14,926 nt of DNA from contig JADGRT010000025.1 in NCBI GenBank assembly GCA_017880715.1, forward strand, positions 1-14,926. The letters run 5' to 3'. Each line of letters opens with the position of its first letter. The first letter of the stretch is position 1. Positions 1 through 9,978 of the stretch are shown here, one piece after another. The position numbers and the translations under genes are program-made. Under the pieces are notes generated by a model that saw nothing but the letters and a program-made list of their open reading frames with translations, searched no databases and had not been told where the DNA came from. The DNA is from Verrucomicrobiia bacterium (GTDB lineage Bacteria > Verrucomicrobiota > Verrucomicrobiia > Limisphaerales > UBA1319).

Positions 1-56
1 TGCGCCGCAGCCGACAAAACCCGTTCCCACTCAGGCAGCAAGTCGTCCTTCGGCAT
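1..56 (-). CDS. N-terminal fragment of a possible nucleotidyltransferase-like (AbiEii-type) protein
   Basis: The window edge cuts this gene, leaving about 18 codons that begin MPKDDLLPEWERVLSAAA. The ATG (54-56) lies inside the 3' end of the preceding small gene, so the two overlap by 26 bases in different frames, an arrangement typical of translationally coupled pairs. From memory, this kind of N-terminus (acidic start, then an amphipathic helix) occurs in nucleotidyltransferase AbiEii/AbiGii-family proteins that sit behind a small partner gene. The catalytic GS/DxD region would lie outside the window and cannot be checked. The reading frame is well supported by the overlap; the function is a tentative guess. 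Confidence 0.4.
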   Translation of the reverse strand, partial: MPKDDLLPEWERVLSAAA

Positions 57-255
57 AATGCTTCCAAAAGTGATAACGTTGGGCATGCGGATCCGCCACA
101 TGGGCGCGACACACCTGCAAAATCTTTTCCAGAAACGCTTGGTCTGCCAAAACCGCCCGGCGTAATTCCTCCCAATCCTGGCGACGACCGCGCGCAATGA
201 CATCGTCAATGGCGGCCAGAGTCAGTTTCTGGTGGTTAAGGTGTCGGTGCGTCAT
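31..255 (-). CDS. Small hypothetical protein, partner of the overlapping downstream gene
   Basis: This is a 74-residue protein starting MTHRHLNHQKLTLAAIDD and ending YHFWKHYAEGRLAA. It is rich in charged and helical residues, with no signal peptide or membrane segment. I chose the ATG at 253-255 because an AGG lies five bases upstream; an in-frame ATG at 291 would add 12 residues and has no ribosome site. The stop lies inside the next gene, so the pair is probably co-transcribed. A promoter-like sequence (-35 TTGACT, -10 CAGAAT) lies just upstream. Proteins of this size ending in a YHFW-type segment occur, as I recall, next to AbiEii-like nucleotidyltransferases, which would make this the small member of a toxin-antitoxin-like or nucleotidyltransferase pair. 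No catalytic motif is visible, so the role is inferred only from context. Confidence 0.5.
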   Translation of the reverse strand: MTHRHLNHQKLTLAAIDDVIARGRRQDWEELRRAVLADQAFLEKILQVCRAHVADPHAQRYHFWKHYAEGRLAA

Positions 256-311
256 AAAACCTGCGTGATTCCGCCGGATTATTACGTTCAATCCATGAAA
301 CCACTATAGTC

Positions 312-339
312 ATTCTGCTAGCCTGTCGGAAAAAGTCAA
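312..339 (-). promoter_or_regulatory. Candidate sigma-70-type promoter for the small gene pair
   Basis: On the minus strand, TTGACT (334-339) is followed after 16 bases by CAGAAT (312-317). These match the -35 consensus at 5 of 6 and the -10 consensus at 4 of 6. The predicted transcript start falls about 15 to 50 bases before the two candidate start codons at 291 and 255. It is the only good match in the otherwise featureless stretch 292-432. It is inferred from motif and position alone. Confidence 0.35.
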
Positions 340-432
340 CACCACTCCGGCTCGCCCAATGGGGACGCGCATTTGTGGCATGATTCCCGATGCCGGTGGC
401 TCACTATTCCGGGATATTCCCTTGATCACGGA

Positions 433-761
433 TTAATCGTGTTCGGCGCTTTGGGTGGCATCGTGTAATAAACTCACGTCCATCGCGCCGAGTCTTGCGG
501 TCAACTCTTCTTCTGATTTCGGCCACGCGATGGCGCGGCGCACGCGGTCGAGGAGTAATAAATTATGCGAATCAGTGACGCCCGAACATCGGTTTAGTTC
601 AACGTTCGATATGCGCCGAGATTGCGGCTCCACACCAATTTTCGGGCCAGGTCATAACCGAACACGCTCGGCTGGCGCAAAGCCAAGTTCAACTCGGCGC
701 TCCGGCGGCCTTGCCAAATGGGCGCGGTCAGCGGTTTCAATGCCACTGGGATTTGAGCCAT
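433..761 (-). pseudogene. Possible frameshifted remnant of a small protein gene
   Basis: Two short frames lie head to tail on the minus strand. The first runs from an ATG at 761 to a TAA at 594-596 and encodes 55 residues beginning MAQIPVALKP. The second, in another frame, continues from about 633 to 433, with helical content such as LLLLDRVRRAIAW and a charged C-terminus (TQSAEHD). They overlap around 594-633, so a single-base shift there would join them into one protein of roughly 105 residues. Neither half has a recognisable domain and no ribosome site is seen. They may be remnants of one broken gene, two unrelated short frames, or chance open frames. The neighbourhood (repeats downstream of a large gene) fits decay. 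Confidence 0.25.
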
Positions 762-787
762 AGGTGCCGCACGGAGGCCGTGTTTTT

Positions 788-969
788 GTCCCGGAGGGAC
801 TCTTGGAAATAGCCCGGCGTTTCAACGCCGGGTGCGGACGGATCGATGGTTGAGTCCCGAAGGGACGGCTGAACTGGCGATTCTCAGCCGTCCCGTCGGG
901 ACTTGGCACACCCGAACCCCAGTCCCAGCGTTGAAACGCTGGGCTATTCTCAGGCATCCCTCCGGGATG
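788..969. repeat. Inverted pair of REP/BIME-like hairpin units
   Basis: This 180-base block is a nested set of hairpins. The small GTCCC-nnn-GGGAC type occurs at 788-800, 854-866 and 890-902, with the related CATCCC-TCC-GGGATG at 955?-969. Two long stems flank the block: CCCGGCGTT/AACGCCGGG at 813-832 and CCCAGCGTT/AACGCTGGG at 924-943. A central 11-bp stem pairs 862-872 with 884-894. The left half (small hairpin, then GCC-rich stem, then small hairpin) is mirrored by the right half about position 878. It therefore looks like two copies of one interspersed unit placed head to head, as in bacterial BIMEs. It starts 27 bases past the stop of the large beta-helix gene and could also end its transcript. 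Confidence 0.75.
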
Positions 970-995
970 AAGGCATTGAAATCCTAGTGGCCCGT

Positions 996-3986
996 TCAGC
1001 GCCCCGGGTAGCGCAGGCGCAACGAATAAAGGGAGGTCCGGGCGGGGATGAAAAGCGTCTTGCGGTCGGGGCCGCCGAAGACCAATTGCAGCGGCCGTTC
1101 CGGCACCTCGAGGGTATCAAGGAGCTTGCCGGTGGGACTGTACACGTAAATCTGGCCGGCGGCGATATACACGTTGCCACGCGAATCCACCGCAACGCCC
1201 TCGCCGCCTTGCTCCGCGAAAAGGCGGAAGTTATCCAGGCTCCCGTCCGGGTTCACGTCCGCAGCCCAGGTGGTCAGGTTAGCTTCATCGGTGACAAAAA
1301 AAGTTTGACCCGGCGTGGCGGGGGCGAGGCCGAAGGAGCGAATTTGCGGACTCGATTTAACCCCCCAGCTCATGGCTCCGCTGAGAAAGTCCGCGCCGGC
1401 GGGCAGAATGGTGGTTCCGTCAGGCGAGACGAAATGGGCGGTCGGATGAGCGAGGGAGTCGCGGTTCAATCGCCAATCGCTGACGGGCAAATAGAAGCTC
1501 TTCCCCGCCTGGGAGGCCACGGCTGCGGGTTTTAGCAACTGGTTGGTGTTTCCCGCTGGCATGCTATAAACGGTGCCCTTGCCTGCATAGGAAACGAACA
1601 TCAGGTTGCCTGCCCGGTCGATGGCCAAGTTGACCGGCTCGGGCGGGAGATTGCTGACGGTGGTGAGTTGGCGGGATAAGAAATGCCAGCGAAAAAGGCG
1701 CTGCATGTGCGCGTCAACGAAGAAGAAGTCGCCCCGCGGGTGGGCGGCGCCGCCGGAGACGTTATAGAAACCACCTGCGAGCTTCTCCATCTTCGCGCCC
1801 GGGGCAACCACCGGCGAGGATCTGGCGGCGGACTTCGGCTTGGGCGCCCGACCCGTGAGATCAAGCCAGGCGAATTCGCGCTGGCGAATCTCGACGTTGT
1901 GGGTTTGATCGAACACGGCGGAGTCGAAGCTTACCTTGCTGTTGCTGTAGCAGTGCAGGTTGCGGAAACGGATGTCGCGCGAGTTGGAAACTTTGACCGC
2001 CCAGGGGAAGGGTTGATAGGTGCTGATGACGCGGTAAATGTGGAAGTTGGCGAGCGTGATGTCGTGCGAAGAATCAATTTCCAGCGGCAGGGCGAATCCG
2101 CCTTCGCCGCGCTCTTCTTCGGTCTGCAAGGCATAGAAGCGCCAGTGGGCTGCGTTGCGGATCTGCACTTCGTAGCGAACATGGTGCTCGCTGGACATTT
2201 CATAGACGCGGCCTTCGGTTTCGGTATCGGAGACGAGCATGCCGGCCTGGGCAAATGTGGAGGGTGTCCAGATATCGAGGAATGTGCCACCGCCGCCATC
2301 GGTGACCCAGAGGCTGGGATGCTGGCTATCCCAGCGGCGATTGGGGTCGGGATCGGCGGTGTGGGTGTTGTTGTAAGGATTCTCGCGGGATCCGTCGGGT
2401 TTCATCGTGCCGTGGCCACCGAGGAAGCGGACATCGTTCATCATCGAGGTGGCGCCTGCCTTCCAGAGCGCCGCGACCGCGCGCGGATTACTGCCGCTCG
2501 TGTAAAGACCGAGACCGATGACGATGTTGCTGCCGCCCTTGGGCGCTTCGAGCAGGGCTTTGGGTCCGCCCACGCCTTGATAAGCCGGCGTGCCATCCGG
2601 CAGGATGATTTGCGTCGCGCCAGGATGGAGGGCGATCAACACGGTGTCGGGCCGCAATGTCAGCGTGTCGCGAACAATGTAGAACCCCAAGGGCAGATAG
2701 ATGGCGCGGTGGTTCGCAATGGCTTTCTGGATGACTTCGGTGTCATCAGTGACGCCATCGCCTTTGGCTCCAAGATCGCGCAGGTTCACCCAGGAATCGC
2801 GGGCGGGCAGGTCTGGCAGATCGGAAGCGATGGGTGCCGGGATGGCAGCAACCGCGGCGGCATCGAAGAGGTCTTTTATCTGTGGCTCAGCGCCGATATC
2901 GGAATAGTGGAGCCCATGGGAGAACGTCCTCACGACATAGTTATCCGCCGGGGCAACAAAGCGTTTTCCGCTGTCACGCAGGGCGGCGAAGATGGGCACT
3001 GCGCGGCAAGACACGCCTTCCATGTTGATCTCATTTCGCGGATTCTTTTCGACACCGAAGACGAAGGCCGGGCCGGAGATTTCTTCCAGGCGGGCGTCCT
3101 TGATCCAAAGTTCGTCGGCCCACCCGGGCTCGATGGCGACCGCCGTGGGCACGCGCCGGAAGCGAGGGCGAATGAGCGTAAGTCCCGCTTCATGTTCGAG
3201 AATGGCCGCCTCACGCTGGCCTTCAAAAGAAGAATCAATGACCGTGAACTGCCAGCCGGGAGAAGGCTTCGACGTCCAGATGGCGTAGCGGCCGCCGAAG
3301 AAACGCGCGTCTTCGACGACATTCCCAGCTTCGTGAATGGCGGCCAGAGCCGGTCCGAGCTGGAAGTCAACGTGGGCGATGAAGCAATGCTGGGCGTAGC
3401 GGGCGCGCACGGCGACGGCGCCCGAGTTGCCGTCCCCAATTTCGATATCAACATTTGACAGCGCGGAATAAAAAGTGCCGGGACTGGCGTCAGGGACTGG
3501 CGATTTGGCGGCTTCCGCAGCGCGTTGTCGGCTGCGGCCGAAACCGGGGCGACCGCCCGCGAAGAAGAGCATCACTTTTTCCTGAGCCGCATCCTGAAAG
3601 CCCGTGGTGTTGGCGGGAAGGACGATAACCGGCCGCGTGGCGCCGTAGCCGATCACGCGGATGCCGGGCCAAAGGTAAAGCGTGTCGGTGATGCGATAGC
3701 GGCCGGGCGCGAGAAAAACGATTCCCTGGCCAGTGGTTTCTTGGACTTTATCGATGGCTTGCTGCAAAACGGCGGTAGCGTCACCGCCTGCGGGGTCGGC
3801 AACATAAATGGCCTTGGGATCCTCCAGCCGCTGTGAGTAATAGGACGCCGACCAGGTGGGTAGCGCAGTGGCGAGGAAAACCACCACCCAGGCAAGCGAT
3901 GTCAATCGACGACGGTTGGGATTTTGCTTCGGGTAGGCAATTAAGGGGAAACCTGTGCGAGCGGATCGTTTACCGTGTTTTGTCAT
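996..3986 (-). CDS. Exported GH55-like tandem beta-helix protein with C-terminal beta-propeller
   Basis: This 996-residue protein probably acts on an extracellular polysaccharide. A basic N-terminus and hydrophobic segment (about 27-47, RRRLTSLAWVVVFLATALP) form a signal peptide or anchor. Residues 50-350 and 400-710 are two right-handed beta-helix, Pectate_lyase_3-like domains; the second opens with the diagnostic NLRDLGAKGDGVTDDT (401-416). An EHH...QTE segment (E600, E623) resembles the conserved active-site region of GH55 exo-beta-1,3-glucanases, which also have two tandem beta-helices. Residues 732-996 form repeats such as GGEGVAVDSRGNVYIA, typical of SMP-30/NHL beta-propellers. It could equally be a pectin-active enzyme, given the nearby lyase and galactanase. 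The fold is confident, the substrate is not. The gene lies 118 bases downstream of the macro-domain gene. Confidence 0.85.
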   Translation of the reverse strand: MTKHGKRSARTGFPLIAYPKQNPNRRRLTSLAWVVVFLATALPTWSASYYSQRLEDPKAIYVADPAGGDATAVLQQAIDKVQETTGQGIVFLAPGRYRITDTLYLWPGIRVIGYGATRPVIVLPANTTGFQDAAQEKVMLFFAGGRPGFGRSRQRAAEAAKSPVPDASPGTFYSALSNVDIEIGDGNSGAVAVRARYAQHCFIAHVDFQLGPALAAIHEAGNVVEDARFFGGRYAIWTSKPSPGWQFTVIDSSFEGQREAAILEHEAGLTLIRPRFRRVPTAVAIEPGWADELWIKDARLEEISGPAFVFGVEKNPRNEINMEGVSCRAVPIFAALRDSGKRFVAPADNYVVRTFSHGLHYSDIGAEPQIKDLFDAAAVAAIPAPIASDLPDLPARDSWVNLRDLGAKGDGVTDDTEVIQKAIANHRAIYLPLGFYIVRDTLTLRPDTVLIALHPGATQIILPDGTPAYQGVGGPKALLEAPKGGSNIVIGLGLYTSGSNPRAVAALWKAGATSMMNDVRFLGGHGTMKPDGSRENPYNNTHTADPDPNRRWDSQHPSLWVTDGGGGTFLDIWTPSTFAQAGMLVSDTETEGRVYEMSSEHHVRYEVQIRNAAHWRFYALQTEEERGEGGFALPLEIDSSHDITLANFHIYRVISTYQPFPWAVKVSNSRDIRFRNLHCYSNSKVSFDSAVFDQTHNVEIRQREFAWLDLTGRAPKPKSAARSSPVVAPGAKMEKLAGGFYNVSGGAAHPRGDFFFVDAHMQRLFRWHFLSRQLTTVSNLPPEPVNLAIDRAGNLMFVSYAGKGTVYSMPAGNTNQLLKPAAVASQAGKSFYLPVSDWRLNRDSLAHPTAHFVSPDGTTILPAGADFLSGAMSWGVKSSPQIRSFGLAPATPGQTFFVTDEANLTTWAADVNPDGSLDNFRLFAEQGGEGVAVDSRGNVYIAAGQIYVYSPTGKLLDTLEVPERPLQLVFGGPDRKTLFIPARTSLYSLRLRYPGR

Positions 3987-4104
3987 GCCCCACAGACTAC
4001 TCGAGCCAGAAGAAACGTCGAGTCTGAACGGATCGGCTGTTCGAGCCGCCGGAAGGGAATCGGAAAGTAGAGGTGCGCCCGGCTGAAGTTTCGGAAAGCG
4101 CGTT

Positions 4105-4620
4105 TCATGAATCGTGGGCAGCCAGCAACGCCTCGTAGATCGAAAGATCGCTTTCGCTGAAGCAGCAAAAGATCACGTCAAGGTTCCCCGGATGTTGCGT
4201 CACAAACTCGCGGGTGGCCCTCACCGCGACGGCAGCAGCTTGATCGATAGGATAGCCGTATACTCCCGTGCTGATACATGGGAAAGCAATCGATCGAACC
4301 GTATGAGCAACTCCCAAACGCAACGACGAAAGATAACAGGACGCCAGCAGCGCTGCCTCATTCGAATGACCCCCGCGCCAGACGGGCCCGACCGTGTGGA
4401 TCACGTGCTTCGCTGGCAGCTTGTACCCGCCAGTGATCTTCGCCTGCCCGGTCGCGCAACCGCGCAGTTCCCGACACTCCGTGAGCAAATCAGGACCCGC
4501 CGCGCGGTGAATTGCGCCGTCCACACCGCCCCCGCCGAGCAGCGAGGAATTCGCCGCATTCACGATCGCGTCAACCGCCAGTTTGGTGATGTCGCCCTTG
4601 ATAGCTCGGATGGTGCTCAT
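4105..4620 (-). CDS. Macro-domain protein (MacroD/YmdB-type ADP-ribose hydrolase)
   Basis: This 171-residue cytoplasmic protein consists of one macro domain, the usual length for a stand-alone member. Members of the MacroD/YmdB group remove the acetyl group from O-acetyl-ADP-ribose or mono-ADP-ribose from acidic residues. The signatures are GDIT (9-12), DAIVNAANSSLLGGGGVDGAIH with the adenosine-ribose asparagines N21 and N24 and the likely catalytic aspartate D34, the GPVW turn (78-81), and the phosphate loop STGVYGYP (117-124). All key residues of an active MacroD enzyme appear present. It sits between the rhamnosidase and the beta-helix protein on the same strand, but gaps of 334 and 118 bases argue against a tight operon. 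No ADP-ribosyltransferase is visible in the window, so its substrate here is unknown. Confidence 0.93.
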   Translation of the reverse strand: MSTIRAIKGDITKLAVDAIVNAANSSLLGGGGVDGAIHRAAGPDLLTECRELRGCATGQAKITGGYKLPAKHVIHTVGPVWRGGHSNEAALLASCYLSSLRLGVAHTVRSIAFPCISTGVYGYPIDQAAAVAVRATREFVTQHPGNLDVIFCCFSESDLSIYEALLAAHDS

Positions 4621-4954
4621 GGTTTTTTTCGTGGATGCCTAATTGCCTTCAGGCTTCACCGTGGTGGCCTGCGGACTGGCGGGCACGGCGAAACTACCGA
4701 TCGGATCCGGGTGGCTTGGATCGAAGGGCGGCACATTGTCTGCCGGTTTAGGCGACTTTCCAGTCGCCTGTCCGAACACCGGACTGGAAAGTCCGGTGAA
4801 CCGGCAGGCTCGAAAGCCTGCCCTACAACGTTCAAGGACACGAATCACGCCCCATTGCTGGAGGCGCCTGCCACCCAGGAAACCAGCCGGCGAAATGACC
4901 CAGTTACTTTGCGATTTCATAGCGATGCGTGCCATCGATAAATGAGCGGTTTCG
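4621..4954. other. Gap without a convincing gene
   Basis: A 98-codon frame is open on the minus strand (4639-4935), but its middle encodes the hairpin repeat and its composition is low in structure-forming residues. Its C-terminal 30 residues are proline-rich, so it may be the tail of a gene disrupted by the repeat. It also holds an 11-base match (4697-4707) to the core of the palindrome described near the PaaX-like gene, 77 bases upstream of the macro-domain start. I see no terminator with a T-run. Confidence 0.4.
4751..4822. repeat. Three tandem hairpins of an interspersed repeat
   Basis: Three adjacent stem-loops lie end to end: GGCGACT/AGTCGCC (4751-4768, TTCC loop), ACCGGACT/AGTCCGGT (4778-4797, GGAA loop) and GGCAGGCT/AGCCTGCC (4803-4822, CGAA loop). 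All stems are perfect, 7-8 bp, with 4-base purine-rich or pyrimidine-rich loops. Such clusters are recurrent intergenic elements in this type of genome, to my knowledge. It lies between the rhamnosidase stop and the macro-domain start and could fold in the transcript. Confidence 0.7.
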
Positions 4955-7756
<2,802 letters not shown>

Positions 7757-7788
7757 ATAGAGCGTTGCCTAAGTTCCCGCATTTCGGA

Positions 7789-7809
7789 GGGGCGAGCTCC
7801 GGGAGCCCC
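7789..7809. repeat. Short GC-rich inverted repeat between the lyase and rhamnosidase genes
   Basis: GGGGC (7789-7793) pairs with GCCCC (7805-7809) around a GAGCTCC-rich middle that can form an alternative GCTCC/GGAGC stem. It lies 11 bases after the lyase stop and resembles another short interspersed repeat. No T-run follows, so it may attenuate rather than end transcription of the rhamnosidase. Confidence 0.4.
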
Positions 7810-7819
7810 ACTTCTGCTA

Positions 7820-9712
7820 TTACTTCCTGGTCGTAATATTGGGATGGGGCGGAGCTTTCATGCCCTCCCCCAGATAGAATCCCGGTTGCGTGGGCTGATT
7901 ATAGACCACATTCTGCCAGGCCACGCTCAACCGGTATTGCGGGTCATGCATCAAGGTGTAGAGACGGTGCTCCGTGGGCAGGGTGGTCGTGTAAATTCGC
8001 AGCTCCTGGTTGTCCACAGTCCGCCAAATGACTTCCTCCCGCCAGTCACCCAAAATATCGGCGCACAAAACCGGGGTGGCTTTGGATCCATTAATGGAGC
8101 TGCAGCCTTCGGCGGTCAGCAGAACCGTCTCCGAACTGTTTTCCCAATCCCATTTCGAGATGGTGTTGCGGTTCAGGAGTTCACGCAGCAGATCGCCATC
8201 CCACCAGACCGCAAAATTACAGGACCGGGGCGGCGTGCTGGAAATCAATTCACCCTGGCAGTTGAACAAACCCCGGGTGCCGCCGGCAACCCAGCATTCA
8301 TAGCCTTTATGACGGGGATCAATATCCGCCGCCAGAGCCCGGCCGACATCGCCCTGGGACGGTTTTCCCCAGATGAGCCGCCCCGTTTTGGCATCCCGAA
8401 ATTCAGATCCGGCGATGGCGGAGGGTTTCTCGTGGCTTTGGAACACTTCCAGACCCGGCCGGTCTGGATCCATGTCCGACAAATGCATGGCATCTCCATG
8501 CCCCAGGCCCGTGGCATAAAGTCCCTTCCCATCGTGATCGATCGCGCACGCCCCATAAATAATTTCGTCCTTACCATCGCCGTCCACATCGCCGACGCTG
8601 AGGTTATGATTCCCTTGCCCCCGATACGCGCTGTTCCCCGGCGTGCCATCGTCACTATCGAAAGTCCACCCGCGACTCAGTTTGCCCGCCCGCCAATTCC
8701 AGGCCGCCAGCACCGCCCGGGTGTAGTAGCCGCGACACATCACGAGACTCGGCCGCCGTCCGTCCAAATACGCGATGCACGCCAGGAAACGATCGACCCG
8801 GTTGCCGTAGTTGTCTCCCCAGTCACTAACCTTGCCTCGGGGCGGGATATAATTAGCGGTCACGAGCTCGGCGCCGGTCGCGCCGTTAAAAATGGTTAAG
8901 AACTCCGGCCCATCCAGGATGCGGCCGGTCGCCGGGTTGACGTAGTTGGCTTGGGCGTCGCCGATGACCTTGCCTTTTCCGTCCACCGTTCCGTCGGCGG
9001 TTTTACAGGCCACCTCGGCTTTGCCGTCGCCGTCCAGGTCATAGACCATGAACTGGGTGTAATGGGCGCCTTCCCGAATGTTTTTTCCCAAATGAATCCG
9101 CCACAAAAACGTGCCATCCAATTTGTAGGCCTCTAGGATGGGCGGATCGGTCATGCCATTTTGAGCATTATCCCGGCCTCTGCCCGCCTGATGAAGGACG
9201 ATTTCATACTCGCCGTCGCCATCCAGGTCCCCGACGGAGGCATCGTTGGGCGCATAACCCGCGGGCGTCTTCAGCGGAATGGAGAGGTACGGCCGGGCCG
9301 GCGCCTGGGCCGGCAGCTTGAAAGGAGCGCTGGCCGTCTGTTCCCGGCCGTTCAACACCGGACGAACAAAATAGGCGCTGGGCTGTTCCAGGCTGGCATG
9401 GAGGTCCGTAAAACTGGTTGACCGGGTCAAGACCTGCTGGTTGAGCTTGAGGGCCGCGCCGCTGCCCGTAACCCGATAAACATTGAAAGCCACGTTGTCC
9501 GGGTCCGTTCCGAGCAGCCGCCATCCCAGGTAAACCTTGCCGTCGCCCTGGTGAATAGCCACCAACCCCCGCCCGAGCTTCTCCATCTGGCGCGGCGCCC
9601 TCCCCCGCGCCACCGCCAGCTTGGCCAGAGGTTCTTGGTTGGCGGCGCTTCCGGCGGGGACGCCGAGGAATAGCGCGCTGAGCGCAATCCCGCTGGCCAT
9701 GAGACGTTTCAT
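7820..9712 (-). CDS. PL11 rhamnogalacturonan lyase, exported
   Basis: This 630-residue enzyme is predicted to cleave the galacturonate-rhamnose backbone of rhamnogalacturonan-I by beta-elimination. I chose the ATG at 9710-9712, which gives a clean signal peptide (MKRLMASGIALSALFLGVPAGSAA); 14 upstream codons are open but less likely, and no Shine-Dalgarno is seen. The mature protein begins with a PL11 N-terminal beta-sandwich (about 28-130), followed by an eight-bladed propeller with the family's calcium-binding DxDxDGxxE loops at about 162-170, 225-233 and 375-383. DMDPDRPGLEVF (413-424) and ADIDPRHKGYE further on are related loops. Length and order match YesW/YesX-type enzymes. The start overlaps the stop of a small membrane-peptide ORF (ATGA), and a palindrome/promoter lies about 240 bases upstream, so PaaX-like control is inferred. 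Confidence 0.95.
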   Translation of the reverse strand: MKRLMASGIALSALFLGVPAGSAANQEPLAKLAVARGRAPRQMEKLGRGLVAIHQGDGKVYLGWRLLGTDPDNVAFNVYRVTGSGAALKLNQQVLTRSTSFTDLHASLEQPSAYFVRPVLNGREQTASAPFKLPAQAPARPYLSIPLKTPAGYAPNDASVGDLDGDGEYEIVLHQAGRGRDNAQNGMTDPPILEAYKLDGTFLWRIHLGKNIREGAHYTQFMVYDLDGDGKAEVACKTADGTVDGKGKVIGDAQANYVNPATGRILDGPEFLTIFNGATGAELVTANYIPPRGKVSDWGDNYGNRVDRFLACIAYLDGRRPSLVMCRGYYTRAVLAAWNWRAGKLSRGWTFDSDDGTPGNSAYRGQGNHNLSVGDVDGDGKDEIIYGACAIDHDGKGLYATGLGHGDAMHLSDMDPDRPGLEVFQSHEKPSAIAGSEFRDAKTGRLIWGKPSQGDVGRALAADIDPRHKGYECWVAGGTRGLFNCQGELISSTPPRSCNFAVWWDGDLLRELLNRNTISKWDWENSSETVLLTAEGCSSINGSKATPVLCADILGDWREEVIWRTVDNQELRIYTTTLPTEHRLYTLMHDPQYRLSVAWQNVVYNQPTQPGFYLGEGMKAPPHPNITTRK

Positions 9713-9819
9713 TCGGTTATTGGGTGCAGCCATTTGCCAGGATCCAACGCCCAAACCAACACCGAGCCGCTCCCCACGACCAGCGTGACGATTATGGAAC
9801 CTAACATTCGCCAGGGCAT
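9709..9819 (-). CDS. 36-residue membrane peptide overlapping the lyase start
   Basis: An ATG at 9817-9819 opens a 36-codon frame whose TGA (9709-9711) overlaps the lyase ATG by the four bases ATGA. The peptide begins MPWRMLGSIIVTLVVG and has one strongly hydrophobic stretch (about 5-24), then a short polar tail (DPGKWLHPITE). This looks like a single-pass membrane or leader peptide. Because no ribosome site precedes the lyase, translation ending here could deliver ribosomes to it, a coupling arrangement. The small size and lack of a recognised family leave open that it is a chance frame or a decayed gene fragment. Confidence 0.4.
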   Translation of the reverse strand: MPWRMLGSIIVTLVVGSGSVLVWALDPGKWLHPITE

Positions 9820-9872
9820 TTCTTGAATTTCGAGCTTATCACCTCAGCCGGGACTTGCCAAGGCCAGCTTCT

Positions 9873-9956
9873 TTACGCTGGGATTGCCATCCTTTCACCC
9901 AAGAAAATCTCCAGCCCCGGCGTCGTCGGATCAATGTCCATCTCGAAGCATTTCAT
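9873..9956 (-). pseudogene. 27-codon fragment with a PL11-like loop motif
   Basis: An ATG at 9954-9956, inside the palindrome, starts a 27-codon frame containing DIDPTTPGLEIF. This matches the lyase's own DMDPDRPGLEVF (residues 413-424) at 8 of 12 positions, including the D-D-P, PGLE and final F. It may be a remnant of a second PL11-type or FG-GAP gene that once lay here. The predicted promoter starts transcription downstream of this ATG, so it is probably not translated from it. It could be coincidence. Confidence 0.25.
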
Positions 9957-9978
9957 TTTTTTGATCCGATCGGATCAA
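9950..9978 (-). promoter_or_regulatory. Predicted promoter of the lyase-rhamnosidase operon
   Basis: On the minus strand, TTGATC (9973-9978) is followed by exactly 17 bases and TGAAAT (9950-9955). Each matches its consensus at 4 of 6. The palindrome covers the -35, spacer and part of the -10, so a bound regulator would block polymerase. The spacing is identical to the promoter ahead of the PaaX-like gene, which strengthens the call. Confidence 0.45.

Noticed and set aside
652..957. A 101-codon minus-strand frame
   Set aside because: Most of it is translation of the hairpin repeat array.
1683..3458. A 591-codon open frame on the plus strand
   Set aside because: It is antisense to the beta-helix protein, which has a signal peptide and recognisable domains; the antisense translation is glycine/valine/aspartate-rich with no domain, as expected from GC-rich codon shadows.
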